Translations under genes and position numbers: made by a program
Notes under the pieces: model-generated
The model's input: the letters and a program-made list of their open reading frames with translations, nothing else
Database searches by the model: none
What the model was told of the DNA's origin: nothing
NCBI RefSeq assembly: GCF_016919245.1
Contig: NZ_JAFEJA010000001.1
Span: 2,108,001-2,172,000, forward strand
From: Streptomyces zhihengii
GTDB taxonomy: Bacteria > Actinomycetota > Actinomycetes > Streptomycetales > Streptomycetaceae
Length of the DNA stretch: 64,000 nt
Reading direction: 5' to 3'
Shown here: in pieces, positions 1 to 23,100 of the stretch
Layout of the letters: each line of letters starts with the position of its first letter
Position numbering within the stretch: the first letter of the stretch is position 1

Positions 1-795
1 CAGGTCGTCGCCCTCGGCGCCGGAGCGCGCCCGCTCCTCGATGGCGGCGTCGACCATGCGGTAGACCCGGTCGCGGCGGGTGAGGAACTCGTTGACGCCG
101 TTGGGGCGCAGCAGGCGCAGCATCTTCACGCGCCAGGCCGGCATGCGGTGGAACATCGTCATGGAGGCGGGCCGGGAGTTGAACTCCAGCATCTTCATCA
201 CCTCCTGGAACATCGCGTCCTCGCAGGAGGGGCGGTGCTCGCCGAAGAGGACCTCCATGATGACCTGGGTGGTGTAGCGGTGGGCGTACGGGTGCACGGA
301 GACGGCCCGGTCCCGGGGCCAGGAGGCGACGGTCTCCTTGGCGAGCTGGTAGACGGCCCGCTCGACGCGCTTGAGCGCGTCGCCGCGGAAGCTCGGCATC
401 ACGGCGCGGCGCCGGGCGGTGTGGGCGTCCTCGTCCAGCCAGGCGAGACCGTTCTGGCCGGTCCACTTCTCGATGGGGCCGTTGCTGGATCCGGTGTGCA
501 GCACGTCGCGGGGCGCGAGGAACATCCGCTTGACGTCCTCCGGAGCCGATATGACGTGGATCCGGATGCCCGGGATGATCTTGACCCGGAAGCGGCTGCC
601 GTACGCGGCGCGGCACTGCTTCAGGAACGGCTCGGGGCGGGCCCAGATGCCGAGCACCTGGCGCAGCCGCGCCGATTCCACCATGGGCAGCGAGGACGAC
701 GGGACGGTGGTCTGCGCGGCCGGCGCGGAGTGGTCGACCGGGCACGTGCCTCCGGAAGCGACGGCCGTGTCGTGGGCGTTGCTGGTGTGGTCCAT
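1..795 (-). CDS. Cytochrome P450, N-terminal 265 codons (continues past the left edge)
   Basis: Reading leftward from an ATG at 795 the frame stays open to base 1. The protein begins MDHTSNAHDTAV and carries features of the P450 N-terminal half: a beta-strand region (RFRVKIIPGIRIHVISAPEDV), a C-helix-like segment with HTARRRAVMPSF near residue 135, and a helix ending in RDRVYRMVDAAIEERARSG. The I-helix, ExxR and heme-Cys motifs would lie outside the window, so the heme ligand cannot be checked. AAGGAAG sits about 9 nt before the ATG. The gene starts 14 bp after the MFS stop, so it is probably the tail of the PKS operon. A role as tailoring oxygenase acting on the polyketide is inferred from position only. 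Confidence 0.88.
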   Translation of the reverse strand, partial: MDHTSNAHDTAVASGGTCPVDHSAPAAQTTVPSSSLPMVESARLRQVLGIWARPEPFLKQCRAAYGSRFRVKIIPGIRIHVISAPEDVKRMFLAPRDVLHTGSSNGPIEKWTGQNGLAWLDEDAHTARRRAVMPSFRGDALKRVERAVYQLAKETVASWPRDRAVSVHPYAHRYTTQVIMEVLFGEHRPSCEDAMFQEVMKMLEFNSRPASMTMFHRMPAWRVKMLRLLRPNGVNEFLTRRDRVYRMVDAAIEERARSGAEGDDL

Positions 796-809
796 GTGTT
801 CGTGCTTCC

Positions 810-2296
810 TTATCTCGTTGTCGCTCGGGTCATGTGCTCGGGCTGCGGTCCGGCGGCCGGTCCGGTGGGCGCGGGGCGCCGCACCGGGCCGATCGCGAAC
901 AGGGCGAGCCCGCTGACGATGGCGGCGCCGGCCATGATCAGGAACGCGGCGCGGAAGGAGGTGAGGTCGGGCCGTCCCGCGAGCACGGCCGCGACGACGG
1001 AGACGCCGACGGCCATGCCGATCTGGCGGGACATGGATGCCATGCCGGTGCCGGTGGCCACCCGCTCCGGCGGCAGGGAGAGGGTCGCCGAGGCGGCCAG
1101 CGCGGGCAGGATGAGGCCGAAGCCGATGCCGCCGATGACCGATCCCGGCAGGAAGTGGCCGGTGAAGTCCGGGGTGCCGTCGAGGGCGTAGGTCCACCAC
1201 AGACCGCCGCCCGCGAAGGCGGCGGCGCCGACGGGGCCGACCCGGTGGACGCCGTGGCGGACGGACAGGATGCCGCTGGGCACGGCGCACAGCGCGGCGC
1301 ACACCGGCCCGGGCGCGATCTCCATCGCGCCGCGCAGCGTGGAGTGCTGCCAGACCTGGGTGAGGAACAGGATGGTGGACAGGGCCATCGCGCCGACTCC
1401 CATGAAGAAGAAGCCGGTCGCCACGTTGCCGAGGGCGATGGTCCTGATCCGCAGCAGTTCCGGTTCGAAGACCGGCGCCGGGTGCCGCCCGGCGCGGCGC
1501 ACCGTCCAGACCAGGCCGAGCGCGCCGGCCACCGACAGTCCGGCGACCTCCGGGCTCGTCCACCCCCAGGACTGGCCCTGGGCGATGGTGGCGACGACCG
1601 CGGCGACGGAGACGGCGAGCACCGCGCTGCCGGCGAGGTCCGGCACGGGGCCGGCCTCCCGGGCGGAGCGGCGCAGCGACCAGGCGCCGATCAGCAGGGC
1701 CACCGTGCCCAGTGGCAGGTTGACCACGAAGACCCAGCGCCAGTCGATCTCCGCCAGCAGCCCGCCCAGCGGCAGCGCGGCCGCCGAGCCGACGCCGCCG
1801 ACGGCGGTCCACAGCCCGATCGCGATGCCGCGCTTCTCGGGGGCGAACAGCCCCAGCAGCAGGCCCAGCGAGCTGGGCGCCATCAGCGCGGCGCCGACGC
1901 CCTGGACGGCGCGGGCGGCGACGAGCACCTCCAGGGAGGGCGCCGCCGCGCACACCGCCGACACCCCGGTGAACAGGGCGAGGCCGAGCAGGAAGACCTG
2001 CTTGCGGCCGGATCGGTCCGCCCAGCGGCCGCTGGGCAGCAGCAGCGCGGCGAACGTGATCGCGTAGGCGCTCATCACCCAGGACAGGCCGGTCAGGGTG
2101 GCCGTGGGAAACGACTCCTGCATGCTCGGGAACGCGATGTTCACGATCAGCATGTCGACCGCGGAGATGAACACTCCGATGAGGATGACGGTGATCGACA
2201 GGATCCGGCGCAGCCTGTAGCCGCCCGGGCCCCGGTCCGCCGTCCGGGTGCGCCGGTGCCTGCCCCGGCCGCCGCCGTGGAACCCCCCTTCGCCGC

Positions 2297-2300
<4 letters not shown>
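810..2300 (-). CDS. MFS drug-type exporter (DHA2/EmrB-QacA family)
   Basis: 496-residue integral membrane protein. After a basic N-terminus, hydrophobic helices begin at ILSITVILIGVFISAVDMLIV. The motif GRWADRSGRKQVF is the cytoplasmic loop 2-3 MFS signature, and ARAVQGVGAALMAPSSL with the following helix resembles motif C of proton antiporters. The ATG at 2300 overlaps the stop of the thioesterase-bearing PKS gene (ATGA), so it is probably translationally coupled. That coupling makes export of the polyketide, and self-resistance, the likely job (inference). Much longer readings in this frame run through the PKS gene in a wrong frame; the overlap ATG is the sensible start. Confidence 0.9.
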
Positions 2301-13672
<11,372 letters not shown>

Positions 13673-13724
13673 GTCTATTCCTTCGTTTCCGAGCCGATTG
13701 CGGCGGCGGCGTTCTCGGCCGGTG

Positions 13725-16700
13725 TCATGCGAGGTCCTCCTGGGCCATCCGGATCAGGGCCTCCGCGTCCATGTCGTCGAAGGAGGCGGCCTCCGCCTCC
13801 TCGGCGTCCGGGGCGGGCAGATCGCCGTCGGCCAGTTCGCGGAGCGTGGTGAGCAGCCCCGCCTTGCGCAGCCGGTCGACGGGGATCGACGCGAGCAGCG
13901 CGCGGATCTCCTCCTCCTCGGACCGCGGCGCCGCGGCGCCGCCGGGGGCCATCTCCGGCAGCAGGTGGCGGGCGACGGCGGCCGGGCTGGGGTGGTCGAA
14001 CACGACGGTGGCCGGCAGGCGCACCCCCGTGGCCCGGGTGAGCCGGTTGCGGAGCTCGACGGCGCTCAGCGAGTCGAAGCCGAGGTCCTTGAACGCCCGC
14101 TCCGGGTCGACGGACGCGGCCGAGGCGTGACCGAGCACCGACGCGACCTGCGACTGGACCAGTTCGAGCACGATCCGCTCCCGGTCCGCCTCCGGCGCCT
14201 CGGCCAGCCGCCGGGCGAGCGCCGCGGCACCGGCGTCGTCGCCCCGGGCGGCCGGGAGCCGCACCAGGCCCCGCAGCAGCGGCGGGAGCATCCCGGCCCG
14301 CGCCTGGGACCTCAGCGCCGCCGTCTCCAGCAGCACCGGGACGACCACGGGGGCGTCCGCGCCGAGCGCCTGGTCGAACAGCGCGAGACCGGACTCCGCG
14401 GTGAGCGCCTTCATGCCCATCCGCTCCAGACGGGCCAGCTCGGCCTCGTCCAGGGAGGCGGCCATGCCCGCGGCCTCGGACCACAGGCCCCAGGCGAGCG
14501 AGACGGCGGGCAGGCCGGCGGCCCGGCGGACCGCGGCCAGGGCGTCCAGCGAGGCGTTGGCCGCCGCGTAGTTCGCCTGCCCGGGGCTGCCCATCAGCGA
14601 CGCCACCGACGAGAAGACCACGAACGCGGACAGGTCCGCCCCGGCGGTCAGCTCGTGCAGATGCCACGCCGCGTCCGCCTTCGGACGCATCACGGCCGCG
14701 ACGCGCTCCGGCGTCAGCGACTCGACCACACCGTCGTCCAGCACACCGGCCGTGTGCACCACGGCCGTCACCGGATGCTCCAGGGCGCCGAGGGCGGCCG
14801 CGAGCTGCTCCCGGTCCGACACGTCGCACGCGACGATCCGGGCCTCGCAGCCCGACCCGGCCAGTTCCGCGACCAGTTCGGCCGCGCCCCCGGCCTCGGG
14901 GCCGCTGCGGCTGAGCAGCAGCAGACGCCGTACGCCGTACGCGGTGGCCAGGTGACGGGCGAACAGCGCGCCCAGACCGCCGGTGCCGCCGGTGACCACC
15001 ACGGTGCCGTGCGAGCCGAGCGGCGCGGGCACGGTGAGCACGAGCTTGCCGGTGTTCCGGCCCTCCCGCAGGTACCGCAGCGCCTCCCGGCCCTGCCGCA
15101 CGTCCCACGTCCGGATCGGGGCGAGGGCGAGGACACCGTCGCGGAACAGCGAGACGATCTCCCGCAGCAGCTCGCCCAGCCGCTCGGGACCGGCCTCCCA
15201 CAGGTCGAACGCCCCGTACGCGACTCCGGGCCACCGGGCCGCGACCTCGTCCGCGTCGCGGATGTCGGTCTTGCCCATCTCGACGAACCGGCCGCCGCGC
15301 GGCAGCAGGGACAGCGAGGCGTCGGTGAAGTCGCCCGCGAGGGAGTTCAGCACCACATCGACACCGGCGCCGCCGGTGACGTCCAGGAAGGCGCCGGCGA
15401 AGCCGAGTTCACGCGAGGACGCGAGATGGTCGGCGGCGACACCGGCACCGCGGACGGCGTCCCACTTCGACGGGCCGGCCGTCGCGAACACCTCGGCGCC
15501 GAGGTGCCGGGCGATCTGCACGGCCGCCGTGCCCACCCCGCCGGCCGCGGCGTGCACCAGCACCCGCTCGCCGGCACGCAGTCCGCCCCGGTCCACCAGA
15601 CCGTGATAGGCGGTCGCGTACGCGACCGGCACCGACGCCGCCTCGGTGAACGTCCACTCCTCGGGCATCCGGGCGAGCAGCCCGGCATGGGCGACGGCCA
15701 CCGGGCCGAAGGAGTCCATCACGATGCCGAAGACCCGGTCGCCGGGCGCGAGGTCCGTAACGTCCGCCCCGGTCTCCAGCACCACACCGGCCGCCTCCGC
15801 GCCCAGGGGCGCGTCCTGCGGGTACAGGCCGAGCGCGATCAGCACGTCACGGAAGTTGACGCCCGCGGCACGGACGGAGAGCCGCACCTCGCCGGCGCCG
15901 AGGGGACGGCGGGCGTCACCGGGCGCGACCTCGACACCGTCCAGCGAGCCCTTGCGGGTGACCGCCAGCCGCCACGCGTCGTCGGCGACGGACGGCGCCG
16001 TGCCCAGGCGCGGCGCGAACACCTCGCCGTCCCGCACGGCGAGCTGCGGTTCGCCCGTCTCCAGGAGCGCGCCCCAGTCCGGCTCGTCGCCGTCGAGGTC
16101 GGCCTCGGGGATCAGGGCGAGGTCGGGGTCGGGGTTGACGTCGACCAGCAGGATCCGGTCCGGGTGCTCGGACTGGGCACTGCGCAGCAGACCCCACACG
16201 GCGGCCTGCGCGATGTCGGGCGACTCGCCGTCGCGGACGGCGACCGCGCCGCGGGTGACGACGACCAGCCGGGCCTCGCCCAGCCACTCGCTCGCCAGCC
16301 ACTCCTGCACGGCGGTCAGCGCCGATGCGGCGGCCCTTCCCGCGGCGGCGGCCGGGCCGGCGTCCTCGGGGGTGTCGACCGCGGTCACCACCAGCTCGGG
16401 CGCCCGGCCCCCGCCGGCGAGGGTCCGCTCCAGCGCGGCCAGGTCGGTGAACCGCTCACCCGTCGCTGCCGCCGTGCCGAGCACCGCGACCCGCGCGGAC
16501 CGTGCCTCGCCGGTCGCGACGGGGGCCCAGTCCAGCCGGTGCACGGTCTGCCGGCCGCCGTGCCGCAGCCGCTCCAGCTGCGCCGGGTCGACCGGACGCA
16601 GGTCCAGCCGCGCCAGGCTCAGCACATGTTCGCCCAGCTCGGAGACCACGTCGAGGCCGAAGGCGGTCTCGTCGACCCGGCGCATCCGCACCCGCACCCG

Positions 16701-19700
16701 GGACAGACCGCGCCGCCCGGTGCGCACCCCGGACCAGGAGAACGGCAGAACGGCCGTGTCCCGGGGCCCGTCCTGCGGCAGACCGGCGTGCAGGGAGGCG
16801 TCGAACAGGGCGGGGTGGATCCCGAAGTCCTCGCCACCGGTGTCACCGGGCAGGGCGACCTCCGCGAAGGAGTCCCCGCCCGCCTTCCATGCCGTCCGCA
16901 CCCCCTGGAAGAGGGGGCCGTAGTCGAAGCCGAGCTCCGCCATGCCCGCGTAGAGCGCGTCGGCGGTCATCTCGGCACCGCCGGCGGGCGGCCACTCGGC
17001 CGGCACCCACGGCGCGGCGGCGGTGTCCTCCGCGGCGAGCCAGCCGCGGGCGTGGCAGACCGGCTCGGCCCGCTCGTCGGCGCCGGTGCTCCCGGTGTTC
17101 TCGCTGTTCTCGCTGTTCTCGGGGCGGGCGAAGACCGCCACCTCGCGGCGGCCGTCGTCACCCGCGGGGCCGACCGTGACCCGCAGTTGGGCGGCGGCGC
17201 CCTCCTCCAGCAGCAGCGGCGCCTCCATCACCAGCTCGTCCACGACGGGCGCGCCCACCCGGTGGCCGACGACGGACGCCAGCTCCACCCAGGCGGTACC
17301 CGGCACGATCACCGCACCGAGGACGACATGGTCGAGCACCCACGGCTGGCTCTCGCCGGAGATCCGGCCGGTGAACACCCACTCGTCCCGGTCGCCGAAC
17401 TGGACGGCGGCGGCGAGGACGGGGTGCTCGACCCGGTCCAGCCCCGCGGCCGCCACATCACCGGCTCCGGCGGAGGGCATCAGCCAGTAGTTCTCCCGCT
17501 GGAAGGCGTAGGTGGGGAGGTCGACGCGGCGTGCGCCGCTGCCGGCGTAGTACGCGTCCCAGTCGACGCCCGCACCCGAGGTGTGGGCACGGCCGAGGAA
17601 CGCGGCGAACGTGTCCGCCTCCGCGTGCTTGGCGCGCAGAGCGGGCACGAAGGCGGCCTCGGTGTCGTCCTCGACGCACTGCCGGGCCATCGCGGTCAGC
17701 ACCGCGTCCGGACCCAGCTCCAGGAACCGACGGACACCCAGCTCCCACAGGGTGGCCACACCGTCGGCGAAACGCACGGCCTGGCGGACGTGGCGCACCC
17801 AGTACTCGGCGTCGAAGCCGGTGACGACCTCGCCCGTGACGTTGGAGACGACGGGGATGGCGGGCGTGCCGTACGTCAGGCCCTGAGCGATGGTGCGGAA
17901 CTCGTCCAGCATCGGCTCCATACGGGGCGAGTGGAAGGCGTGCGACACCCGCAGCCGGGACGTCTTGCGCCCCTCCCACGCCGGAAGCCACTCCTCCACC
18001 GCGTCCGCGTCACCGGAGACGACAACCGCGAGCGGCCCGTTGACGGCGGCGATCTCCAACCGGCCCTCGAAGCCCGTCAGGGATGCGGCAACCTCGGCCT
18101 CGGCGGCCTGGACCGCCACCATCGCACCACCCGCGGGCAGCGCCCCCATCAACCGACCACGCGCAACCACCAGTTCGGCCGCGTCCGCGAGGGAGAGCAC
18201 TCCGGCCACGTGCGCGGCGGCGATCTCACCGACCGAGTGACCAATCAGGAAGTCGGGCCGGATCGACAGCGACTCGGTCAGGCGGAACAGGGCCACCTCG
18301 ACCGCGAACAGCGCGGCCTGGGTGAACTCCGTGGAGTTGAGGATCTCGCTGTCCTCGGCCAGCAGCTCGCGCAGCGAACGCCCCAGCCGGGGGTCGAGTT
18401 CGGTGCATGCCTCGCTGAGTGCCTGCTCGAACGCCGGGAAGCGAGCCGCCAGTTCGAGGCCCATGCCCGTGCGCTGGGACCCCTGCCCCGTGAACAGGAA
18501 CGCCGACTTGCCCCCCACACCCGAATCCGAGGCCGCGACATCACCGAGCCGCGCCAGCAGCTCATCGCGGTCCGAGGCGACCACCACCGCACGCCGCTCC
18601 AGCAGCGCGCGCGAGGTCACCAGGGAGTACGCGGTGTCGAGCAGGGACACCTCCGGACGCGCCAGCACCTGGGCACGCAGCCGCTCCACCTGCGCCGTCA
18701 GCGCCGCATCCGTACGCGCCGAGATGACGACCGGCACCGGCGCACCGGACACCGTCCGCTCCACCGGGGCGGGCTCCTCGGCGGCGGGGGCCTCCTCCAC
18801 GATGATGTGCGCGTTGGTGCCGCTCACTCCGAACGAGGAGATGCCCGCACGGCGCGGACGGCCGTCCTCGGCAGCCCACTTGCGGGCCTCGGTCAGCAGC
18901 CGGACCTCGCCCGACTCCCAGTCCACGTGCGAGGAGGGTGTGTCGACGTGCAGGGTCTGCGGCAGCATCCCGTGCCGCATCGCCATCACCATCTTGATCA
19001 CACCGGCGACACCGGCGGCGGCAGAGGTGTGGCCGATGTTCGACTTGATGGAGCCGAGCCACAGCGGCTCGCTCGCACGGTCGCGGCCGTAGGTGGCGAG
19101 CAGCGCCTGCGCCTCGATCGGGTCGCCGAGCTTGGTGCCCGTGCCGTGGCCCTCGACCGCGTCCACGTCGGAGAGACGCAGCCCGCCGTTCTCCAGGGCC
19201 CGGCGGATGACCCGTTCCTGCGAGGGGCCGTTGGGGGCGGTGAGGCCGTTGGAGGCGCCGTCCTGGTTGATCGCGGTGCCACGGATCAGCCCGAGGATGC
19301 GCCGGCCGTTGCGGCGGGCGTCGGAGAGGCGCTCCAGGACGACCAGACCGAGACCGTCGGAGAATCCCGTGCCGTCGGCGGACTCCGCGTACGCCTTGCA
19401 CCGGCCGTCGACGGCGAGGCCGCGCTGGCGGCTGAACTCGCGCAGCATGAACGGCCCCGGCATCAGCGCCACACCGCCCGCGAGGGCGAGGGAGCACTCA
19501 CCGGCCCGCAGGGCCTGCGCGGCCATGTGCAGGGCGACGGCCGACGAGGAGCACGCCGTGTCGACGGAGACCGCCGGGCCCTCCAGGCCGAACAGGTAGG
19601 AGATGCGTCCGGAGGAGACGCTGGCCGAGCCGCCGGTGAGCTGGAAGCCCTCGACCTGCGCGAGGCTGCCCTCGGGCGCCACGCTGTAGTCGGTCACACC

Positions 19701-20180
19701 CAGGCCGCAGTAGACGCCGGTGTCGCTGCCGCGCAGCGAGGCCGAGTCAATGCCCGCGTCCTCGAACGCCTCCCAGGTCGCCTCCAGCAGCAGCCGCTGC
19801 TGCGGGTCCATGGCGAGCGCCTCGCGCGGGCTGATCCCGAAGAAGTCGGCGTCGAACTCGCCGATGCCCTCCAGGAAGCCGCCGCCCTGGGCGTAGACCG
19901 TCCCGCTGCGGTCGGGGTCCGGGTCGTAGAGCCGCTCCAGGTCCCAGCCCCGGTCGGTGGGCAGCCCGGTGATGGCGTCACGGCCCGAGGCGACCAGCTC
20001 CCAGAGGTCCTCCGCCGAGGTCACCCCGCCCGGGTAGCGGCAGCTCATGCCGACGATCGCCAGCGGTTCGGTGGCACGGGACTCGACCTCTTCGAGCTGT
20101 GCCCTGGTGTCGTTCAGTTCGACCGCGACCTTTTTCAGGTAGCGGACGAGCTTCTCCTGCTGATCGATGTTCTCCGTCAT
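13725..20180 (-). CDS. PKS-4: type I modular PKS, module g (KS-AT-DH-ER-KR-ACP)
   Basis: 2151 residues, one fully reducing module. Docking coil at the N-terminus ([17 protein letters not shown]), KS with TACSSS (Cys210), AT with GHSVG (Ser649) and HAFH (747-750), hence malonyl-CoA, DH with HxxxGxxxxP (His951) and the catalytic Asp1127, ER with HAAAGGVG near 1543, KR with intact GGTGGLG, an LDD motif (B-type) and Tyr1871, and ACP with GFDSL (Ser2037). The C-terminus ([19 protein letters not shown], then [12 protein letters not shown]) is a different docking class from PKS-1 to PKS-3. An in-frame GTG at 20198 overlaps the PKS-3 stop. The ATG at 20180 is preferred because it directly precedes the conserved docking helix and has GGGGGA upstream. 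Predicted product step: a saturated, unbranched two-carbon unit. Confidence 0.95.
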   Translation of the reverse strand: MTENIDQQEKLVRYLKKVAVELNDTRAQLEEVESRATEPLAIVGMSCRYPGGVTSAEDLWELVASGRDAITGLPTDRGWDLERLYDPDPDRSGTVYAQGGGFLEGIGEFDADFFGISPREALAMDPQQRLLLEATWEAFEDAGIDSASLRGSDTGVYCGLGVTDYSVAPEGSLAQVEGFQLTGGSASVSSGRISYLFGLEGPAVSVDTACSSSAVALHMAAQALRAGECSLALAGGVALMPGPFMLREFSRQRGLAVDGRCKAYAESADGTGFSDGLGLVVLERLSDARRNGRRILGLIRGTAINQDGASNGLTAPNGPSQERVIRRALENGGLRLSDVDAVEGHGTGTKLGDPIEAQALLATYGRDRASEPLWLGSIKSNIGHTSAAAGVAGVIKMVMAMRHGMLPQTLHVDTPSSHVDWESGEVRLLTEARKWAAEDGRPRRAGISSFGVSGTNAHIIVEEAPAAEEPAPVERTVSGAPVPVVISARTDAALTAQVERLRAQVLARPEVSLLDTAYSLVTSRALLERRAVVVASDRDELLARLGDVAASDSGVGGKSAFLFTGQGSQRTGMGLELAARFPAFEQALSEACTELDPRLGRSLRELLAEDSEILNSTEFTQAALFAVEVALFRLTESLSIRPDFLIGHSVGEIAAAHVAGVLSLADAAELVVARGRLMGALPAGGAMVAVQAAEAEVAASLTGFEGRLEIAAVNGPLAVVVSGDADAVEEWLPAWEGRKTSRLRVSHAFHSPRMEPMLDEFRTIAQGLTYGTPAIPVVSNVTGEVVTGFDAEYWVRHVRQAVRFADGVATLWELGVRRFLELGPDAVLTAMARQCVEDDTEAAFVPALRAKHAEADTFAAFLGRAHTSGAGVDWDAYYAGSGARRVDLPTYAFQRENYWLMPSAGAGDVAAAGLDRVEHPVLAAAVQFGDRDEWVFTGRISGESQPWVLDHVVLGAVIVPGTAWVELASVVGHRVGAPVVDELVMEAPLLLEEGAAAQLRVTVGPAGDDGRREVAVFARPENSENSENTGSTGADERAEPVCHARGWLAAEDTAAAPWVPAEWPPAGGAEMTADALYAGMAELGFDYGPLFQGVRTAWKAGGDSFAEVALPGDTGGEDFGIHPALFDASLHAGLPQDGPRDTAVLPFSWSGVRTGRRGLSRVRVRMRRVDETAFGLDVVSELGEHVLSLARLDLRPVDPAQLERLRHGGRQTVHRLDWAPVATGEARSARVAVLGTAAATGERFTDLAALERTLAGGGRAPELVVTAVDTPEDAGPAAAAGRAAASALTAVQEWLASEWLGEARLVVVTRGAVAVRDGESPDIAQAAVWGLLRSAQSEHPDRILLVDVNPDPDLALIPEADLDGDEPDWGALLETGEPQLAVRDGEVFAPRLGTAPSVADDAWRLAVTRKGSLDGVEVAPGDARRPLGAGEVRLSVRAAGVNFRDVLIALGLYPQDAPLGAEAAGVVLETGADVTDLAPGDRVFGIVMDSFGPVAVAHAGLLARMPEEWTFTEAASVPVAYATAYHGLVDRGGLRAGERVLVHAAAGGVGTAAVQIARHLGAEVFATAGPSKWDAVRGAGVAADHLASSRELGFAGAFLDVTGGAGVDVVLNSLAGDFTDASLSLLPRGGRFVEMGKTDIRDADEVAARWPGVAYGAFDLWEAGPERLGELLREIVSLFRDGVLALAPIRTWDVRQGREALRYLREGRNTGKLVLTVPAPLGSHGTVVVTGGTGGLGALFARHLATAYGVRRLLLLSRSGPEAGGAAELVAELAGSGCEARIVACDVSDREQLAAALGALEHPVTAVVHTAGVLDDGVVESLTPERVAAVMRPKADAAWHLHELTAGADLSAFVVFSSVASLMGSPGQANYAAANASLDALAAVRRAAGLPAVSLAWGLWSEAAGMAASLDEAELARLERMGMKALTAESGLALFDQALGADAPVVVPVLLETAALRSQARAGMLPPLLRGLVRLPAARGDDAGAAALARRLAEAPEADRERIVLELVQSQVASVLGHASAASVDPERAFKDLGFDSLSAVELRNRLTRATGVRLPATVVFDHPSPAAVARHLLPEMAPGGAAAPRSEEEEIRALLASIPVDRLRKAGLLTTLRELADGDLPAPDAEEAEAASFDDMDAEALIRMAQEDLA

Positions 20181-20194
20181 TTCCGAGTCCCCCG

Positions 20195-23100
20195 TCACGC
20201 TTCGCCCAACTCCACATCGATCATCTGGAAGATCTCCTCCGCCGTGGTGGCGGCCTCGATCCGTTCCCTGGCGTTCTGCTTCTTGTCGGCCTGGGCGCTC
20301 TCCCCCGCCCCGGCACTGAGACCGGACAGCAGTGCCCGCAGCCGCTTCGCCACCCGCTGCTGCTCCTCCGCGCCGCTCGCGGCGAGCATGTCCTCGAGCT
20401 TGCGCACCTCCTGGTCGATCAGAGGCTCGGCCGGCTCCCCGCCGCCGATCCCCGCGAGCAGCAGCTCGCCGACGGCCGCCGGTGTGGGGTGGTCGAAGAC
20501 GAGCGTCGCGGGCAGCCGCACCCCGGTGGCCTGGGTGAGCCGGTTGCGCAGCTCGACCGCGCTCAGCGAGTCGAAGCCGAGGTCCTTGAACGCGCGCTCG
20601 GGTTCGATCGCGGCGGCGGAGGCATGGCCGAGCACGGCCGCCACCTGCGCCAGGACCAGTTCGAGCACGATCCCGCCGCGGTCCGCCTCCGGCACCCCGG
20701 CCAGTCGCTGCACCAGGGCGCCCGCGCCGGCGCCGGACACCCGGGCGGCCGGCAGCCGCACCAGGCCCCGCAGCAGCGGTGGGAGCATCCCGGCCCGCGC
20801 CTGGGAGCGCAGCGCGGTCGTCTCCAGCAGCACGGGGGCCATGACCGCCGCGTCCACGTCGAGAGCCTGGTCGAACAGCCCGAGACCGGTCTCGGCGGTG
20901 AGGGCCTTCATGCCCATCCGCTCCAGGCGGGCCAGTTCGGCCTGCCCGAGCTGGGCCGCCATGCCCGTGGCCTCCGACCAGACGCCCCAGGCGAGGGACG
21001 TGGCGGGCAGACCGGCGGCCCTGCGGGACGCGGCGAGCGCGTCCAACGAGGCGTTGGCGGCCGCGTAGTTGCCCTGGCCCGGGCTGCCCATGAGGGCGGC
21101 GACCGAGGAGAAGACCACGAACGCCGACAGCTCAGCGTCCTCGGTCAGCTCGTGCAGATGCAGCGCCGCGTCCACCTTCGGACGCATGACCCGCTCGATC
21201 TGCCCGGGCGTCAGCGACTCCACCACACCGTCGTCCAGCACACCGGCCGTGTGCACGACGGCGGTCAGCGGCTGCTCGACGGCGCCGAGCGCTGCGGCGA
21301 GCTGCTCCCGGTCGGACACGTCGCACGCCACGACCCGGGCCTCACAGCCCGACTCGGCCAGTTCGGCGACGAGTTCGGCCGCACCCTCGGCCTCGGGGCC
21401 GCGGCGGCTGAGCAGCAGCAGATGCCGCACGCCGTGAGTGGTGGCCAGGTGACGGGCGAACAGCGCGCCCAGACCACCCGTGCCACCCGTGATCACCACC
21501 GTGCCGTCGGCGGCGAACGGGGTGACTGCGGCCTTGGCGGACGCCCGCGCCAGCCGGGGCGCGAGGAGTTTGCCGTCGCGCACGGCGAGCTGCGGCTCGT
21601 CCGCACCGAGCAGGGTGCCCCAGTCGGGTTCGGCAGCGGCGTCCGCGTCGAGGTCGACGAGGACGAAGCGGTCCGGATGCTCGGACTGGGCGCTCCGCAG
21701 CAGACCCCAGACGGCGGCCTGCGCGACATCGGGCGACTCTCCGTCCGCCGCGGGGACCGCGCCACGGGTCACGACGACCAACCGGGCCTCGGTCAGCCAC
21801 TCACTCGCCAGCCACCGCTGCACCAGCGCCAGCGCCTCACCGGTCGCGGTCCGCGCGGCGACTGCCGGAGACCCGTCGGGCGTGACGATGTGCGCGAGGA
21901 CGGCGTCGGGTGCCTGGCCGCCGTCGGCGACCGCGCGCTCCAGCTCGCCGAGGTCGTCACCGAGGACGGCGGTGCGGGTGGCGGCTGCGCTGGTGATGGC
22001 GGGCTGGACGGACGCCCAGCCCAGCTCGTAGACCGGCTGCCCCGCACCACGACGCAACGCCTCCAACTGCGCCGGCTCGACCGGACGCATGTCCAGCCGC
22101 TCCAGACTCAGCACATGCTCGCCCTCGACCGAGACGACATCCACCCGCAGGGCAGCATCACCCGCAGGCGCGATCCGCACCCGCACCCGCGACAGACCCG
22201 CACGCCCCGCACTCACCCCGGACCAGGAGAACGGCAGAATCGTCGACCCGCCATCCCCACCCTTCTCGGCGAACGCACCGTGCAACGACGCGTCGAACAA
22301 CGCCGGATGCATCCCGAAGCCCTCACCACCGGCATCACCCGGCAGCCCCACCTCGGCATAGACGTGATCGTCGATCGACCATGCGGTACGCACACCCTGG
22401 AACACCGGCCCGTAATCGAAACCGAGCTCCGCCATACCCGCGTAGAGAACGTCACCCGACATCTCCACACCACCCACCGGCGGCCACTCCCCCGGCACCC
22501 AGCCGGAAACCACGGCCGAGTCCTCCGGAGCCAGCCAGCCACGCGCATGGCAGACCATCCCCACCGCCGGCTCGCCGGCATCCGCGACCTCCGGACGGGC
22601 GAACACCGTCACCTCACGACGACCGTCCTCACCCGCCGCACCCACCGACACCCGCAGTTGAGCAGCCCCACCCTCCTCCAGCAGCAACGGCGACTCCATC
22701 ACCAGCTCATCCACCACCGGCACACCCACACGCCGCCCCGCAGCCAGCGCCAACTCCACCCACGCCGTCCCCGGAACGATCACCGTCCCCAACACCACAT
22801 GGTCAAGCAACCACGGCTGCGACTCACCCGAGATCCGCCCCGTGAACACCCACTCATCCCGGTCACCCAACTGAACAGCCGCGGCCAACACGGGATGCTC
22901 GACCCGGTCCAGCCCCGCAGCCGCCACATCACCGGCACCCGCGGACGGCATCAGCCAGTAGTTCTCCCGCTGGAACGCGTACGTCGGCAGATCCACGCGC
23001 CGCGAGCCGGTACCGGCGAAGACGGACGGCCAGTCGACGCTCACACCGGCGATGTCGGCCTGCCCGAGCGACAGCCAGAAGCGGGCGAGGCCGCCCTCGT